A stretch of DNA of 64,000 nt from a bacterium M00.F.Ca.ET.205.01.1.1 (lineage in GTDB: Bacteria; Pseudomonadota; Alphaproteobacteria; Rhizobiales; Rhizobiaceae), in assembly GCA_004791255.1 (NCBI GenBank), contig SRUQ01000011.1, positions 1-64,000 of the forward strand, read 5' to 3'. Shown here in pieces: positions 28,859 through 37,881 of this stretch. Made by a program: the position numbers and the translations under genes. The notes below the pieces were generated by a model that was not told the DNA's origin, ran no database searches, and saw only the letters and a program-made list of their open reading frames with translations. Position 1 is the first letter of the stretch. Every line of letters starts with the position of its first letter.

Positions 28859-30118
28859 ATGGGACTGGCAGGCTTGACAGACAAGGGTGGTCGCGTTGGC
28901 GGCCCTGTCCGGGCCATTGCCTGTTTCTTGCTGCTGGCGGCGTATCTGGCTTTTTCATCGGTTGCCAATGCCGGCGACGCGCCGCTCAGGGCGACCGGCT
29001 ACAAGATGGCTGGCGACGCTACCAAAATGCGCATCGTCGTCGATTTCGACCGCGAACCCGATGTCAAATGGTTCCTGCTGCGCGGGCCCAACCGCCTGGT
29101 CATCGATCTGGCGAACACGACGCTTGCGATCGACGCCAAGGACCTGAAACCGCGCGGCCTGGTCAGGGGTGTGCGCCTGGGTGCGCTCGACACCGGCGTG
29201 TCGCGGCTGATTCTCACCGGCAAGGGGCCGTTCGCCGTCGACAAGCTTGATGTGCTGAAAAACGAGGACGGAACCGGCTATCGCATGGCGATCGACATGT
29301 CGGCGGCGTCCGAACGGGAATTCGACGCCGCACTGGCCAACCAGGCGCTGACCACCGGTTCGACGGTTTCGACCGACAAGGGAGGGCGGGTCGGCACCGG
29401 GCCGGTCTCCAATCCGGGCCACCGCTTCACCGTCGTCATCGATCCCGGCCATGGCGGCGTCGACGGCGGCGCCGAAGGCCTGAACGGCACCATCGAGAAG
29501 AACGTCACGCTCGCCTTCGCCACCGAACTGCGCGACAAGCTCGCCGCTGCCGGGACCTACGACGTGTTCATGACCCGCGACACCGACGAATACCTGCGGC
29601 TGGACGACCGGGTGCGCATTGCCCGCCAGCATGAGGCGGACCTGCTCATTTCCATCCATGCCGACACCATCAGCGTCAAGGGCATCCGCGGAGCGACCGT
29701 CTACACCGTCTCCGACAAGGCCTCGGATCCGGAGGCGCAGGCTCTGGCCGATCGTGAAAACCTCTCCGACCAGTTCGCCGGCATGGAGATCAAGAACGAC
29801 AACAAGGAAGTGACCGACATATTGATCGACCTGATCCGCCGCGAAACGCATACGTTTTCGATGAGTTTCGCCCATACGCTGGTCGGCCAGCTGTCGACCA
29901 GCGTCGGCCTCATCAACAATCCGCAGCGTTCGGCCGGGTTCAGGGTGCTGAAGGCGCCTGATGTGCCGTCCGTGCTGGTCGAACTCGGTTATCTCTCGAA
30001 TGCCAAGGATGAGGCGCAACTGCTCAACGCCGACTGGCGGGGTAAGGCGGCGCAAAGCATCACCAACGCCGTAGCGCTGTTCGCCTCTGCCCGCGCAGGG
30101 ACGGGAACCGGCGGCTGA
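28859..30118 (+). CDS. amiC: N-acetylmuramoyl-L-alanine amidase with AMIN domain
   Basis: A 419-residue cell-wall amidase that cuts septal peptidoglycan during division. A signal segment (about 17-38) leads to an AMIN domain (about 45-150: MRIVVDFDREPDVKWFLLRG and NRLVIDLANT), a linker, then Amidase_3 with VVIDPGHGGVDGGAEG (zinc His), ISIHAD and the C-terminal VLVELGYLSN. The eight residues TDKGGRVG occur twice, before the signal helix (7-14) and in the linker (172-179). It precedes mrcA, fitting a murein-remodelling neighbourhood. Confidence 0.92.
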   Translation: MGLAGLTDKGGRVGGPVRAIACFLLLAAYLAFSSVANAGDAPLRATGYKMAGDATKMRIVVDFDREPDVKWFLLRGPNRLVIDLANTTLAIDAKDLKPRGLVRGVRLGALDTGVSRLILTGKGPFAVDKLDVLKNEDGTGYRMAIDMSAASEREFDAALANQALTTGSTVSTDKGGRVGTGPVSNPGHRFTVVIDPGHGGVDGGAEGLNGTIEKNVTLAFATELRDKLAAAGTYDVFMTRDTDEYLRLDDRVRIARQHEADLLISIHADTISVKGIRGATVYTVSDKASDPEAQALADRENLSDQFAGMEIKNDNKEVTDILIDLIRRETHTFSMSFAHTLVGQLSTSVGLINNPQRSAGFRVLKAPDVPSVLVELGYLSNAKDEAQLLNADWRGKAAQSITNAVALFASARAGTGTGG

Positions 30119-30332
30119 CATGCCAGGCGCGCGCCTGCAACCAGAGGCGGCGTTGCCAGATGACAACACCCGGCGCATTTATTTCCGGCTCGTAGCCGCG
30201 AAACCCGGCCTTGCCGTATTTTGTCCACATGGTGGCGACAAGGGTTTTCGATTACGGATTGGGACCGGCTCGAAAGCTTGCGTGGAAGGCGGCTTCGTTT
30301 AGGAAATTCCCGAACCAAGGACTGGAGCGGGT

Positions 30333-32777
30333 ATGATTCGTCTCATTGGCTATTTCTTCGGCATCGGCACGACGCTGGCCCTTCTGGTCGCGGCGGGCGT
30401 TGCCATTTACATCGGCCATGTAGCAAAGGACCTGCCCGACTACGAAGTGCTGGCCAAGTACGAGCCGCCGGTGACCACCCGCATCCATGCCTCGGATGGC
30501 GCTCTGATGGCGGAGTATGCGCGAGAACGGCGCCTGTATCTGCCGATCCAGGCGATCCCGGATCGCGTCAAGGCGGCCTTCCTGTCCGCGGAAGACAAGA
30601 ATTTCTACAGCCACCCCGGAGTGGACATAACGGGCTTGGGCAGAGCGGTGATCACTTACGTTTCGGGCGGTCCCATGCAGGGCGGTTCGACGATCACCCA
30701 ACAGGTTGCCAAAAACTTCCTTCTCACCAACGAGCGCTCGCTGGAGCGTAAGGTAAAGGAGGCCATCCTTTCGTTCCGCATCGAACAGGCCTACTCCAAG
30801 GATCGTATCCTTGAGCTCTATCTCAATGAAATTTTCTTTGGCTTCAACGCCTATGGCGTGGCCGGTGCCGCACTGACCTACTTCGATAAATCGGTGAACG
30901 AACTGACCGTGGCTGAGGCCGCGTATCTGGCATCGCTGCCGAAAGGTCCGGCCAACTACAATCCCTTCAAGCACGCCGATCGGGCAATTGAGCGGCGCAA
31001 CTGGGTCATCGGCCAGATGGTCGAGAACGGTTACGTGACTGCCGAAGAAGGTGCCAAGGCCAAGGCCGAGCCGCTGGGCGTTGCCCCGCGCCGCAGCGGC
31101 TCCTACCTTTTCGCTGGCGAGTATTTTACCGAAGAGGTCCGCCGGCAGATCATCGCCCGCTATGGCGAGAACGCGCTCTATGAGGGCGGCCTGTCCATTC
31201 GCACCACCCTTGACCCGAAGGTCCAGCTCATTGCCCGCAAGGCGATGCAGAATGGATTGATGAAATACGATACGCTGCGCGGTTATCGCGGCCCGGTGAA
31301 GACGATCGACGCATCCGGCGACTGGGGTGTCGCGCTGGGCGCCGTCAAGGGACTGGAAGACGTTCCCGAGTGGTCGCTGGCCGTCGTGCTCGACAGTTCG
31401 GCGTCTGGCCTGTCGATCGGCCTGCAGCCCGCACGCCAGGCGTCGGGCGATATCGTCAAGGAACGCGTCGAAGGCACCGTCAGCAAGGACGACATGGGTT
31501 TCGCCATGCGCCATCTGGTCGACGGCAAGACCGTCAAGGCCAAGTCGCCGGCCGATGTGTTGCAGCCGGGCGACGTCATCTTCGTGCAGAAGAACGAGGG
31601 TTCCGACACTGCCTACAGCCTGCGCCAGGTTCCCGAGGTGGAAGGCGGCCTGATCGCCATGGATCCGCATACCGGCCGCGTGCTGGCCATGGTCGGCGGC
31701 TTCTCTTATTCGCAGTCGGAATTCAATCGCGCCACCCAGGCGATGCGCCAGCCGGGCTCCTCGTTCAAGCCGATCGTCTATTCGGCGGCACTGGACAATG
31801 GCTATACGCCGGCCTCGGTGATCATGGACGGACCGATCACCATCCAGAGTGGCAACACCACCTGGACGCCGAAGAACTATGACGGCACGGTTGCGGGTCC
31901 CGCCACGCTGCGCTCCGGCATCGAAAAGTCGCGCAACCTGATGACGGTGCGGCTTGCCAACGACATGGGCATGAAGCTGGTGGTCGAATATGCCGAGCGC
32001 TTCGGCGTCTACGACCATCTGGCGCCGTACCTGCCGATGGCGCTGGGCTCGGGGGAAACGACCGTCATGCGCATGGTGTCGGCCTATTCGATCATGGCCA
32101 ATGGCGGCAAGTCGATCAAGCCGTCCCTGATCGACCGCATTCAGGACCGCTATGGCAAGACCGTGTTCAAGCAGGACGAGCGCGGCTGCGAAGGCTGCAA
32201 CGCGCCTGAATGGAACAACCAGTCAGAGCCGGAACTGGTCGACAATTCCGAGCAGGTGCTCGATCCGATGACCGCCTACCAGATCACCTCGATGATGGAA
32301 GGCGTCGTCCAGCGCGGCACCGGCGCGACGATCGGCGAACTCGGCCGCCACATCGCCGGCAAGACCGGCACCACCAATGACGAAAAGGACGCCTGGTTCA
32401 TCGGCTATACGCCGAACCTCGTCGTCGGCCTCTATATGGGCTACGACACGCCGCGCGGCCTTGGCCATGGCGCCACCGGCGGCGGTCTGGCCGCCCCGAT
32501 CTTCAAGGATTTCATGCGCGTGGCGCTGGATGGCACGCCCAATGTCGACTTCAAGGTTCCGGACGGCATGAACCTGGTCGCCATCAATCGAAAGACCGGC
32601 ATGCGTGCCAATTCGGGCGATGCCGGCACCATCATCGAGGCTTTCAAGCCAGGCACCGGTCCCGCCGACAGCTATTGGGTGATCGGCATGGGTGCGGATG
32701 GCTCCAACGCCTCCGGCGGTGCGTTGTCGCCGCAAGCCAACCAGGCCATCCAGGATGGCGGCGGCGGCCTCTACTGA
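30333..32777 (+). CDS. mrcA: Penicillin-binding protein 1A (bifunctional)
   Basis: An 814-residue class A PBP. One N-terminal membrane anchor (about 7-32) is followed by the GT51 glycosyltransferase (EDKNFYSHPGVD, GGSTITQQVAKN) and an OB-type insert. The transpeptidase has SxxK at S476-S-F-K479, a Ser-Arg-Asn motif in EKSRNLMTVRL and K677-T-G-T. It polymerises and cross-links peptidoglycan in the periplasm. Its length and motifs are those of PBP1a. It lies after amiC with a 214-base gap and has its own terminator. Confidence 0.95.
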   Translation: MIRLIGYFFGIGTTLALLVAAGVAIYIGHVAKDLPDYEVLAKYEPPVTTRIHASDGALMAEYARERRLYLPIQAIPDRVKAAFLSAEDKNFYSHPGVDITGLGRAVITYVSGGPMQGGSTITQQVAKNFLLTNERSLERKVKEAILSFRIEQAYSKDRILELYLNEIFFGFNAYGVAGAALTYFDKSVNELTVAEAAYLASLPKGPANYNPFKHADRAIERRNWVIGQMVENGYVTAEEGAKAKAEPLGVAPRRSGSYLFAGEYFTEEVRRQIIARYGENALYEGGLSIRTTLDPKVQLIARKAMQNGLMKYDTLRGYRGPVKTIDASGDWGVALGAVKGLEDVPEWSLAVVLDSSASGLSIGLQPARQASGDIVKERVEGTVSKDDMGFAMRHLVDGKTVKAKSPADVLQPGDVIFVQKNEGSDTAYSLRQVPEVEGGLIAMDPHTGRVLAMVGGFSYSQSEFNRATQAMRQPGSSFKPIVYSAALDNGYTPASVIMDGPITIQSGNTTWTPKNYDGTVAGPATLRSGIEKSRNLMTVRLANDMGMKLVVEYAERFGVYDHLAPYLPMALGSGETTVMRMVSAYSIMANGGKSIKPSLIDRIQDRYGKTVFKQDERGCEGCNAPEWNNQSEPELVDNSEQVLDPMTAYQITSMMEGVVQRGTGATIGELGRHIAGKTGTTNDEKDAWFIGYTPNLVVGLYMGYDTPRGLGHGATGGGLAAPIFKDFMRVALDGTPNVDFKVPDGMNLVAINRKTGMRANSGDAGTIIEAFKPGTGPADSYWVIGMGADGSNASGGALSPQANQAIQDGGGGLY

Positions 32778-32793
32778 CGATTCACATGGCGGG

Positions 32794-32827
32794 ATGGGCC
32801 GGCCCTGGGCTGGCCCATTTTGCTTTA
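32794..32827 (+). terminator. Rho-independent terminator of mrcA
   Basis: Stem ATGGGCCGGCC / GGCTGGCCCAT (one G-T pair) around a CTG loop, 32794-32818, followed by TTTTGCTTT. It lies 17 bases after the mrcA stop and separates it from prfB. Confidence 0.85.
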
Positions 32828-32900
32828 CAGGCGGCGGCGCCGTCCCTATGTATCGCGCCGACCGAAGCGTCATTTCAGCAACAGGACAAAACATCAGGCC

Positions 32901-34032
32901 ATGCGCGCGGAAACGCAGAATATTGTCGACGAGATCAGGCAGGCGATAACCCTGCTGAGGAGGCATCTTTGACTGGGATCAGGCCATAAAGCGGCTTGAA
33001 TACCTGAATGTTCGCGCCGAGGACGCCAGCCTCTGGAATGAACCGCTGGAAGCGCAGAAGCTGATGCGCGAGCGTCAGGGCCTCGAGGAAGGCATCGCGG
33101 CGGTCAAGGGCCTGACCCAGGCATTGGAAGACAATATCGGCCTGATCGAACTCGGCGAGGAAGAGGGCGACGAGGGCGTCATCGCCGAGGCCGAAGCCGC
33201 GATCCGCTCGATGCAGGGCGAGGCCAAGGCCCGTCAGGTCGAGACGCTGCTGTCGGGCGAGGCCGACGCCAACGACACCTATCTCGAAATCCATGCCGGC
33301 GCCGGCGGCACCGAAAGCCAGGACTGGGCCTCGATGCTGCTGCGCATGTACACGCGCTGGGCCGAGCGCCGCCGTTTCAAGGTCGAGGTGCTGGAAGTGC
33401 ATGACGGCGAAGAAGCCGGCATCAAATCCGCCACGCTGCTGATCAAGGGCCATAATGCCTATGGCTGGCTGAAGACCGAATCCGGTGTCCATCGCCTGGT
33501 GCGCATTTCACCCTATGACAGCAATGCGCGCCGCCATACGTCCTTCTCCAGCATCTGGGTTTACCCGGTCGTCGATGACAGGATCGAGATCGACGTTTCC
33601 GAATCCGACGTGCGCATCGACACCTACCGCTCGTCCGGCTCAGGCGGTCAGCACGTCAACACGACGGACTCGGCTGTTCGCATCACCCATATCGCGACGG
33701 GCATCGCGGTCGCCTGCCAGGCCGAGCGCTCGCAGCACAAGAACAAGGCCAAGGCCTGGGAGATGCTGCGATCACGTCTCTACGAGGAAGAGCTGAAGAA
33801 GCGCGAGGCGGTGGCCAACGCCACCGAAGCCTCGAAGAGCGACATTGGCTGGGGCCACCAGATCCGCTCCTACGTGCTACAGCCCTACCAGTTGGTGAAG
33901 GATCTGCGCACCGGCGTCGAAAGCACCAGCCCGTCGAGCGTACTCGACGGCGACCTCGACGACTTCATGGAGGCCTCGCTGTCACAGCGCATCGAAGGCG
34001 GCGCGGGCGAGGCTGTAGCGGACCTGGACTAG
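32901..34032 (+). CDS. prfB: Peptide chain release factor 2, programmed +1 frameshift
   Basis: RF2, which releases peptides at UGA and UAA. The gene starts at ATG 32901; 23 codons end at an in-frame TGA (32970-32972). Skipping T32970 and reading GAC joins the main frame (join 32901..32969, 32971..34032), giving 376 residues, the normal RF2 length. The main frame holds the catalytic GGQ (248-250) in SSGSGGQHVNTTDSAVRITH. The codon-recognition tripeptide is SPY (ISPYDSNARRHTSF) where E. coli has SPF. A gene call starting at ATG 33064 would lose the first 54 residues. It follows mrcA after a terminator. Confidence 0.95.
32958..32973 (+). promoter_or_regulatory. prfB autoregulatory +1 frameshift site
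   Basis: AGGAGG-CAT-CTT-TGA-C: an internal Shine-Dalgarno-like hexamer three bases before CTT, then the slippery CTT-T and UGA-C. This is the RF2 frameshift signal known from E. coli (AGGGGG-UAU-CUU-UGA-C). Low RF2 slows reading of UGA and favours the shift, so RF2 controls its own level. Confidence 0.95.
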
Positions 34033-34071
34033 AGTCCGATATATCCTCAGGCGGGGAGCAAAGGAGGAACC

Positions 34072-34482
34072 GTGGCTCGAAAGCTCACCGGCAAATGCTT
34101 CTGCGGCGCTGTCCAGTATGAGGTGGCGGACGAATTCGTCTATGCCGCCAACTGTCATTGCTCAAACTGCCGGCGCACCACAGGGTCGGCCTTCAAACCC
34201 TTCGCGGGCATCGAACGAGATAAGTTCGCCCTTGCCGAAGGGCACCGCGGGCTCATCCATTTCGGCGACGACAGCGGCCACGATGCGCATTGCAGCCGCT
34301 GCGGCTCGTTGCTCTATTCGCTCGTCCGCGACGGCGCCTATGTCCACGTCGCCATGGGCACGCTGGCCGACGATCCGGCGATCCGGCCGACGGCGCATAT
34401 CTTTGTCGGCTCCAAGGCGCCGTGGTTCACCATCGCCGACGATCTGCCGCAATATGAGGGGCACGCCGTTCCTGACGCATAG
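34072..34482 (+). CDS. GFA-domain (glutathione-dependent formaldehyde-activating-like) protein
   Basis: A 136-residue zinc protein of the GFA/CENP-V family. Cys ligands are in KCFCGAVQYE, NCHCSNCRRTTGSAFKP and HCSRCGSLL, the usual two-site pattern. Only Gfa itself is linked to S-hydroxymethylglutathione formation; most members are unassigned. Starts at GTG 34072 with AAGGAGG a few bases ahead. It follows prfB by 39 bases and might be read through from it. A second family member is at 35331. Confidence 0.85.
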   Translation: MARKLTGKCFCGAVQYEVADEFVYAANCHCSNCRRTTGSAFKPFAGIERDKFALAEGHRGLIHFGDDSGHDAHCSRCGSLLYSLVRDGAYVHVAMGTLADDPAIRPTAHIFVGSKAPWFTIADDLPQYEGHAVPDA

Positions 34483-34773
34483 CCGGAACCAATCGGTCCC
34501 GGAATTCGTTGATTGCCATCTTGCAGACCCGGCGACGTCAATCTTCCGTTAACCAAGCCGGCCGCACCCTTGCACCTGACATATCGGCGCTCGGCCGCAC
34601 TGCAGCCGCAGCAATTTCTTGCGCCGACCAAGGAATCAGCCCAGCATTCGGGCTCTAACAGAAGCATTTATGGCCGGACGCGGCATATCTGCCAGCTGAC
34701 GATCCGGCCACTGGGAAGACACGTTCCGGGAACGGGCAAGCGAAAACGCTTGATGCTCGAAAGGAACGCTTCG

Positions 34774-35151
34774 ATGTCTGCTGCCAATTCAAGATCGGCC
34801 CAAGCCGTTCAGCCGGCTGGCCGACTTCTGTTTTCCCTCCTCGCTTTTGTGGCGATGACGCTGCTTACTGGGCCTGCCTTAGCACACGACGCCAAACCTA
34901 CGGCGGCACTGCCGCAAGGCTGGAGTTATCCCTTCGCCTGCTGTGCGAACTACGATTGCCGCACGACCCATTCGGGCGAGGTGCTGGAGAAACCCGAAGG
35001 CTATGTGATCGCCGGAACAGGGGAGGTTGTTCCGATGACCGACAGACGCGTGAAGGACAGCCCCGACGGCGAATTCCACTGGTGCGCGCATCAGGCGGGT
35101 CTTGACGCGGGCAAGACCATCTGCCTGTTCGTGCCGCCACGCTCGTACTGA
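34774..35151 (+). CDS. Small exported protein with conserved cysteines, unknown function
   Basis: A 125-residue protein. A signal peptide (about 1-38, ending GPALAHDAK) is followed by a compact domain with Cys in FACCANYDCR, and again in EFHWCAHQAG and KTICLFVP. The even spread of Cys in an exported protein suggests disulfides. I do not recognise the family. The ATG at 34774 is chosen for AAAGGA ahead and for the signal peptide; about 290 gene-free bases precede it. Confidence 0.65.
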   Translation: MSAANSRSAQAVQPAGRLLFSLLAFVAMTLLTGPALAHDAKPTAALPQGWSYPFACCANYDCRTTHSGEVLEKPEGYVIAGTGEVVPMTDRRVKDSPDGEFHWCAHQAGLDAGKTICLFVPPRSY

Positions 35152-35255
35152 CAAGAACTGGAGCGGTTCCGCGATCCTGTCGGGCGCCGCTCCAAACGCA
35201 TGGACAATGTTGTTCCGTCGTGTCGCGCAGCAAATGACTGCGGTCGCTAAGCCTG

Positions 35256-35273
35256 CTGACAGGCAGTTGTCAG
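35256..35273. promoter_or_regulatory. Inverted repeat upstream of the second GFA gene
   Basis: CTGACA-GGCAGT-TGTCAG, perfect 6-base arms, 58 bases before the ATG of the GFA gene. It resembles a repressor site of the kind bound by MarR or MerR-type dimers, but no regulator is adjacent. Function is inferred from symmetry and position only. Confidence 0.35.
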
Positions 35274-35330
35274 AAGCGCTTCTTTATGTTGCCTTGCCGC
35301 ATGCGCGGCGGGCAACGGAGAGGTGAGTTC

Positions 35331-35699
35331 ATGGCGATCAAGGGAAGCTGTCACTGCAAGGCGACGACGTTCGAGGTTTCAGAGGCACCGCGGACGGTGA
35401 CGCAATGCACATGTTCGTTCTGCTCGAAACGCGGCTCGCTCTGGGCCTATTACACCCCGTCGCAGTTCAAACTCATCACGCCGCTCAAGAATGTCTCCTT
35501 CTACCGATGGGGGTCGAAGACCGTAAAGCACGGTTTTTGCGCCACTTGCGGCTGCGGCACCTTCACCGAAACACCGGACTGGTCGACTGGCGAGCCGAAC
35601 TTCGACAACCCCAAGGTCAGCGTCAATTCGCGGCTGTTCGATGATTTTGACCTCGACAAGGTGGAAGTGGTGGTCATCGACGGCAAGAACCTGTGGTAG
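35331..35699 (+). CDS. GFA-domain zinc protein, second copy
   Basis: A 122-residue GFA/CENP-V protein with GSCHCKATTFEV, CTCSFCSKRG and FCATCGCGTFTE as the zinc-binding Cys clusters. It is clearly different in sequence from the copy at 34072, so the two are not a recent duplication. Substrate unknown. The ATG at 35331 is preceded by GAGAGGTGAG. Confidence 0.82.
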   Translation: MAIKGSCHCKATTFEVSEAPRTVTQCTCSFCSKRGSLWAYYTPSQFKLITPLKNVSFYRWGSKTVKHGFCATCGCGTFTETPDWSTGEPNFDNPKVSVNSRLFDDFDLDKVEVVVIDGKNLW

Positions 35700-35825
35700 C
35701 GCCCTGGAAAGTCGGTCGGGAAAGCCGTTTTCCCATTCCGCTTTTCGCCGCAATTCATGGTACAAGTCGCCGGAAGGGCTGATTTGGCGCCGTCGCAACG
35801 GCGTGACTTGGAGAGGGACCATCCT

Positions 35826-36476
35826 ATGAAGAAGACCGTGCTCGTCGTCGTGGCGACGGCTGTGCTGGTGAGCGCCTGCACCACCACCGATCCGTATACC
35901 GGCGACCAGAAGATTTCCAATACGGCCGCGGGAGCCGGCCTCGGCGCCCTGGCCGGCGCCAGCCTTGGCCTGCTTGCCGGCGGCAACGACCGCCGCAACG
36001 CGCTGATCGGCGCCGGCATCGGCGCGCTGGCCGGCGGCGCCATCGGCGCCACCATGGATCAGAACGAGGCCGAACTGCGCCGGCAGCTCGAGGGCACCGG
36101 TGTCAGCGTCACCCGCAGCGGCGATCAGATCATCCTCAACATGCCGTCCGACATCACCTTCAACGTTGACCAGGACGCGGTGAAGCCTGGCTTCTACCAG
36201 ACGCTAAACTCGGTCGCGCTGGTGTTGAAGAAGTTCAAGCAGACCACGGTCGACGTTTTCGGCCACACGGATTCGACCGGTGGCGAGCAGCACAATTTCG
36301 ATCTGTCGCAGCGCCGTGCGCTGGCGGTTGCCAACTACCTGTCCGGCCAGGGCGTCGATCAGCGCCGCTTCGCCGTTACCGGTTTCGGCAAGACGCGGCC
36401 GGTCGCGTCCAATGCGACGGCCGAGGGTCGCGCCCAGAACCGGCGTGTCGAGATACAGCTTTCGCCGCTCACCTGA
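35826..36476 (+). CDS. OmpA-family lipoprotein with glycine-zipper domain
   Basis: A 216-residue outer-membrane lipoprotein. The signal peptide ends at a lipobox LVSAC (Cys about 19). A glycine-zipper region with GAGLGALAGASLGLLAGG and GAGIGALAGGAIGA covers about 38-80. The OmpA C-terminal domain (about 105-215) carries VDVFGHTDSTG, then NFDLSQRRALAVANYL and ASNATAEGRAQNRRVEIQ, which bind peptidoglycan diaminopimelate. This is the YiaD/Pal-like architecture anchoring outer membrane to murein. Confidence 0.9.
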   Translation: MKKTVLVVVATAVLVSACTTTDPYTGDQKISNTAAGAGLGALAGASLGLLAGGNDRRNALIGAGIGALAGGAIGATMDQNEAELRRQLEGTGVSVTRSGDQIILNMPSDITFNVDQDAVKPGFYQTLNSVALVLKKFKQTTVDVFGHTDSTGGEQHNFDLSQRRALAVANYLSGQGVDQRRFAVTGFGKTRPVASNATAEGRAQNRRVEIQLSPLT

Positions 36477-36496
36477 TCTGTTCGGGAGGCGAATGC

Positions 36497-36527
36497 AAAA
36501 CGGCTCCGCAAGGGGCCGTTTTTGTTT
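36497..36527 (+). terminator. Rho-independent terminator with GNRA tetraloop
   Basis: AAAACGGCTCC-GCAA-GGGGCCGTTTT: an 11-pair stem (one T-G pair) capped by a GCAA tetraloop, then further T-rich sequence. It lies 20 bases after the OmpA-lipoprotein stop. Confidence 0.9.
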
Positions 36528-36710
36528 GCGAGGACGTCGGCGCAATTTGGAGTGGCGTCAAGCACATTAGCTTATTCTAAATGGTATCTTCCCCGCAGTG
36601 ATTGAAAGGAATAGCATTCCTGCCGTTCCACAAGGATGAGGCGGTGGCCGTGCAATCAGCATGTTCGCCTCGGTCTTGCACGGCCAGATCAGAAAATCTG
36701 GGAGGAATGC

Positions 36711-37313
36711 ATGACAAGAACAGCCAGTCTCGGGCGCTGCGGCGTCCTCGCTTTGACCGCTATTGTAGGATTGGGCATCGCCGCGGCTCGGGCCGAGGAC
36801 GCCAACAAGGCGGATATCGATGCCCTGAAAAAGTCGCTTGCCAAATATGAGGACTATAGGGCCGCCGTGCGCGACCTCTATCTGTCGACAGTCGGTTGCG
36901 TCTATTACAGCGGAGAAAAGATACCGGGCACGATGGACTACCCGAAAGGCGCCATGGGCGTCCATTTCGTCAACGTTCCAAGTGTCGGCCAGAAACTTGA
37001 TCCGATGAAACCCAACGTCTTGATCTACGAGCCGACCAAGAAGGGCTTGAAGCTGATCGGTGTGGAATGGCTGGTGCCGCTGACGCCCGACGTCAAGGAA
37101 CCCCCCAAACTATTCGGTCAGAAATTCATGGGCCCGATGGAGGGACACTACCCGCTCATCCCCAAGGAATTCGTCCACTACGATCTTCACGCGTGGCTGT
37201 TCAGTGACAATCCGAACGGCATGTTCAGTCCAACGAACCCGAACGTGAAATGCAACAAGGCCGAGTTTCCGATGCTGGAAAAACCGACCAAGATGATGCC
37301 TGGGCCGATGTAA
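36711..37313 (+). CDS. Exported protein of unknown function
   Basis: A 200-residue protein with a signal peptide (about 1-27, ending AAARAED). The mature part begins with a charged helical stretch (KADIDALKKSLAKYEDYRAA), then has conserved-looking aromatic segments YPKGAMGVHFVN and PKEFVHYDLHAWLFSDNPNG. The HYDLHAWLF pattern occurs in many proteobacterial hypothetical exported proteins that I cannot tie to a function. A GGAGGA site sits 5 bases before the ATG. Confidence 0.7.
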   Translation: MTRTASLGRCGVLALTAIVGLGIAAARAEDANKADIDALKKSLAKYEDYRAAVRDLYLSTVGCVYYSGEKIPGTMDYPKGAMGVHFVNVPSVGQKLDPMKPNVLIYEPTKKGLKLIGVEWLVPLTPDVKEPPKLFGQKFMGPMEGHYPLIPKEFVHYDLHAWLFSDNPNGMFSPTNPNVKCNKAEFPMLEKPTKMMPGPM

Positions 37314-37332
37314 AGGGGACGAGCCAGGCCGA

Positions 37333-37368
37333 AGCGCGTCGCACTGAAACGAATTCAGCCGACGCGCT
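37333..37368 (+). repeat. Palindromic intergenic repeat, module A, diverged copy
   Basis: AGCGCGTC, 20 bases, then GACGCGCT, with the shared core GAAACGAATTCA inside. It is the short module of a repeat family also present at 37529-37569 (inverted) and 39812-39850. Confidence 0.7.
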
Positions 37369-37466
37369 GTCGCCCCGCCAGGGAAGAAAAACCTCGCCGA
37401 AAATCGACCGGGTTGTCAGCGGTCTGAAGACGACCCCTATAGGTCTGCCTCTGTTCCCTTTCCGGG

Positions 37467-37569
37467 CCAACGTATGTCGCCCCGGCTCTCGGTTTTGGCA
37501 CGACGACATGCATGAAAACAAAGACCTGAAGCACGTCGCATGAATCCGTTTCAACGCGACCCGCTTTAA
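37467..37569 (-). repeat. Dispersed palindromic repeat, copy 1 (inverted)
   Basis: On the minus strand this reads GCG..GTTGAAACGGATTCATGCGACGTGCTT, then CAGGTCTTTGTTTTCATGC and ATGTCGTCG. It is almost the same as 39812-39880 on the plus strand over about 70 bases. It fills most of the gap between the convergent genes ending at 37313 and 37566 and overlaps the end of the DUF2798 gene by 4 bases. Confidence 0.85.
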
Positions 37570-37832
37570 GAGCGGGCAGGCTGATCGACGATCACCGCAA
37601 CGATCCTGCGCACGATCGGAAGCACGATCAACAGGCTGGGAAACGCAACGAGCCATGATGCGCCCCATGCATACGACCATGTCGCCACGAAACCGTTCGT
37701 CCAACCCGTGCTGATTGCCGTCGAAACCGCCGAGACAATGCAGGACATGAGGATTGAGAGTACGAACGGCATCACCACTACACCGTAGGAAGACGGTAGT
37801 CGTCTTATTTTCAAAACCCTATCGCTTGGCAT
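37566..37832 (-). CDS. DUF2798-family membrane protein
   Basis: An 88-residue inner-membrane protein with two predicted helices (about 18-38 and 54-76), matching the DUF2798 pattern: VVMPFVLSILMSCIVSAVST and WSYAWGASWLVAFPSLLIVL then PIVRRIVAVIV. Function unknown. It lies 49 bases downstream of the NmrA-type gene on the same strand. Confidence 0.75.
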   Translation of the reverse strand: MPSDRVLKIRRLPSSYGVVVMPFVLSILMSCIVSAVSTAISTGWTNGFVATWSYAWGASWLVAFPSLLIVLPIVRRIVAVIVDQPARS

Positions 37833-37881
37833 GAAAAAATCTCCTGGTCAGAAAATGCGCATAGATCCGTTGTGAGTTCGA

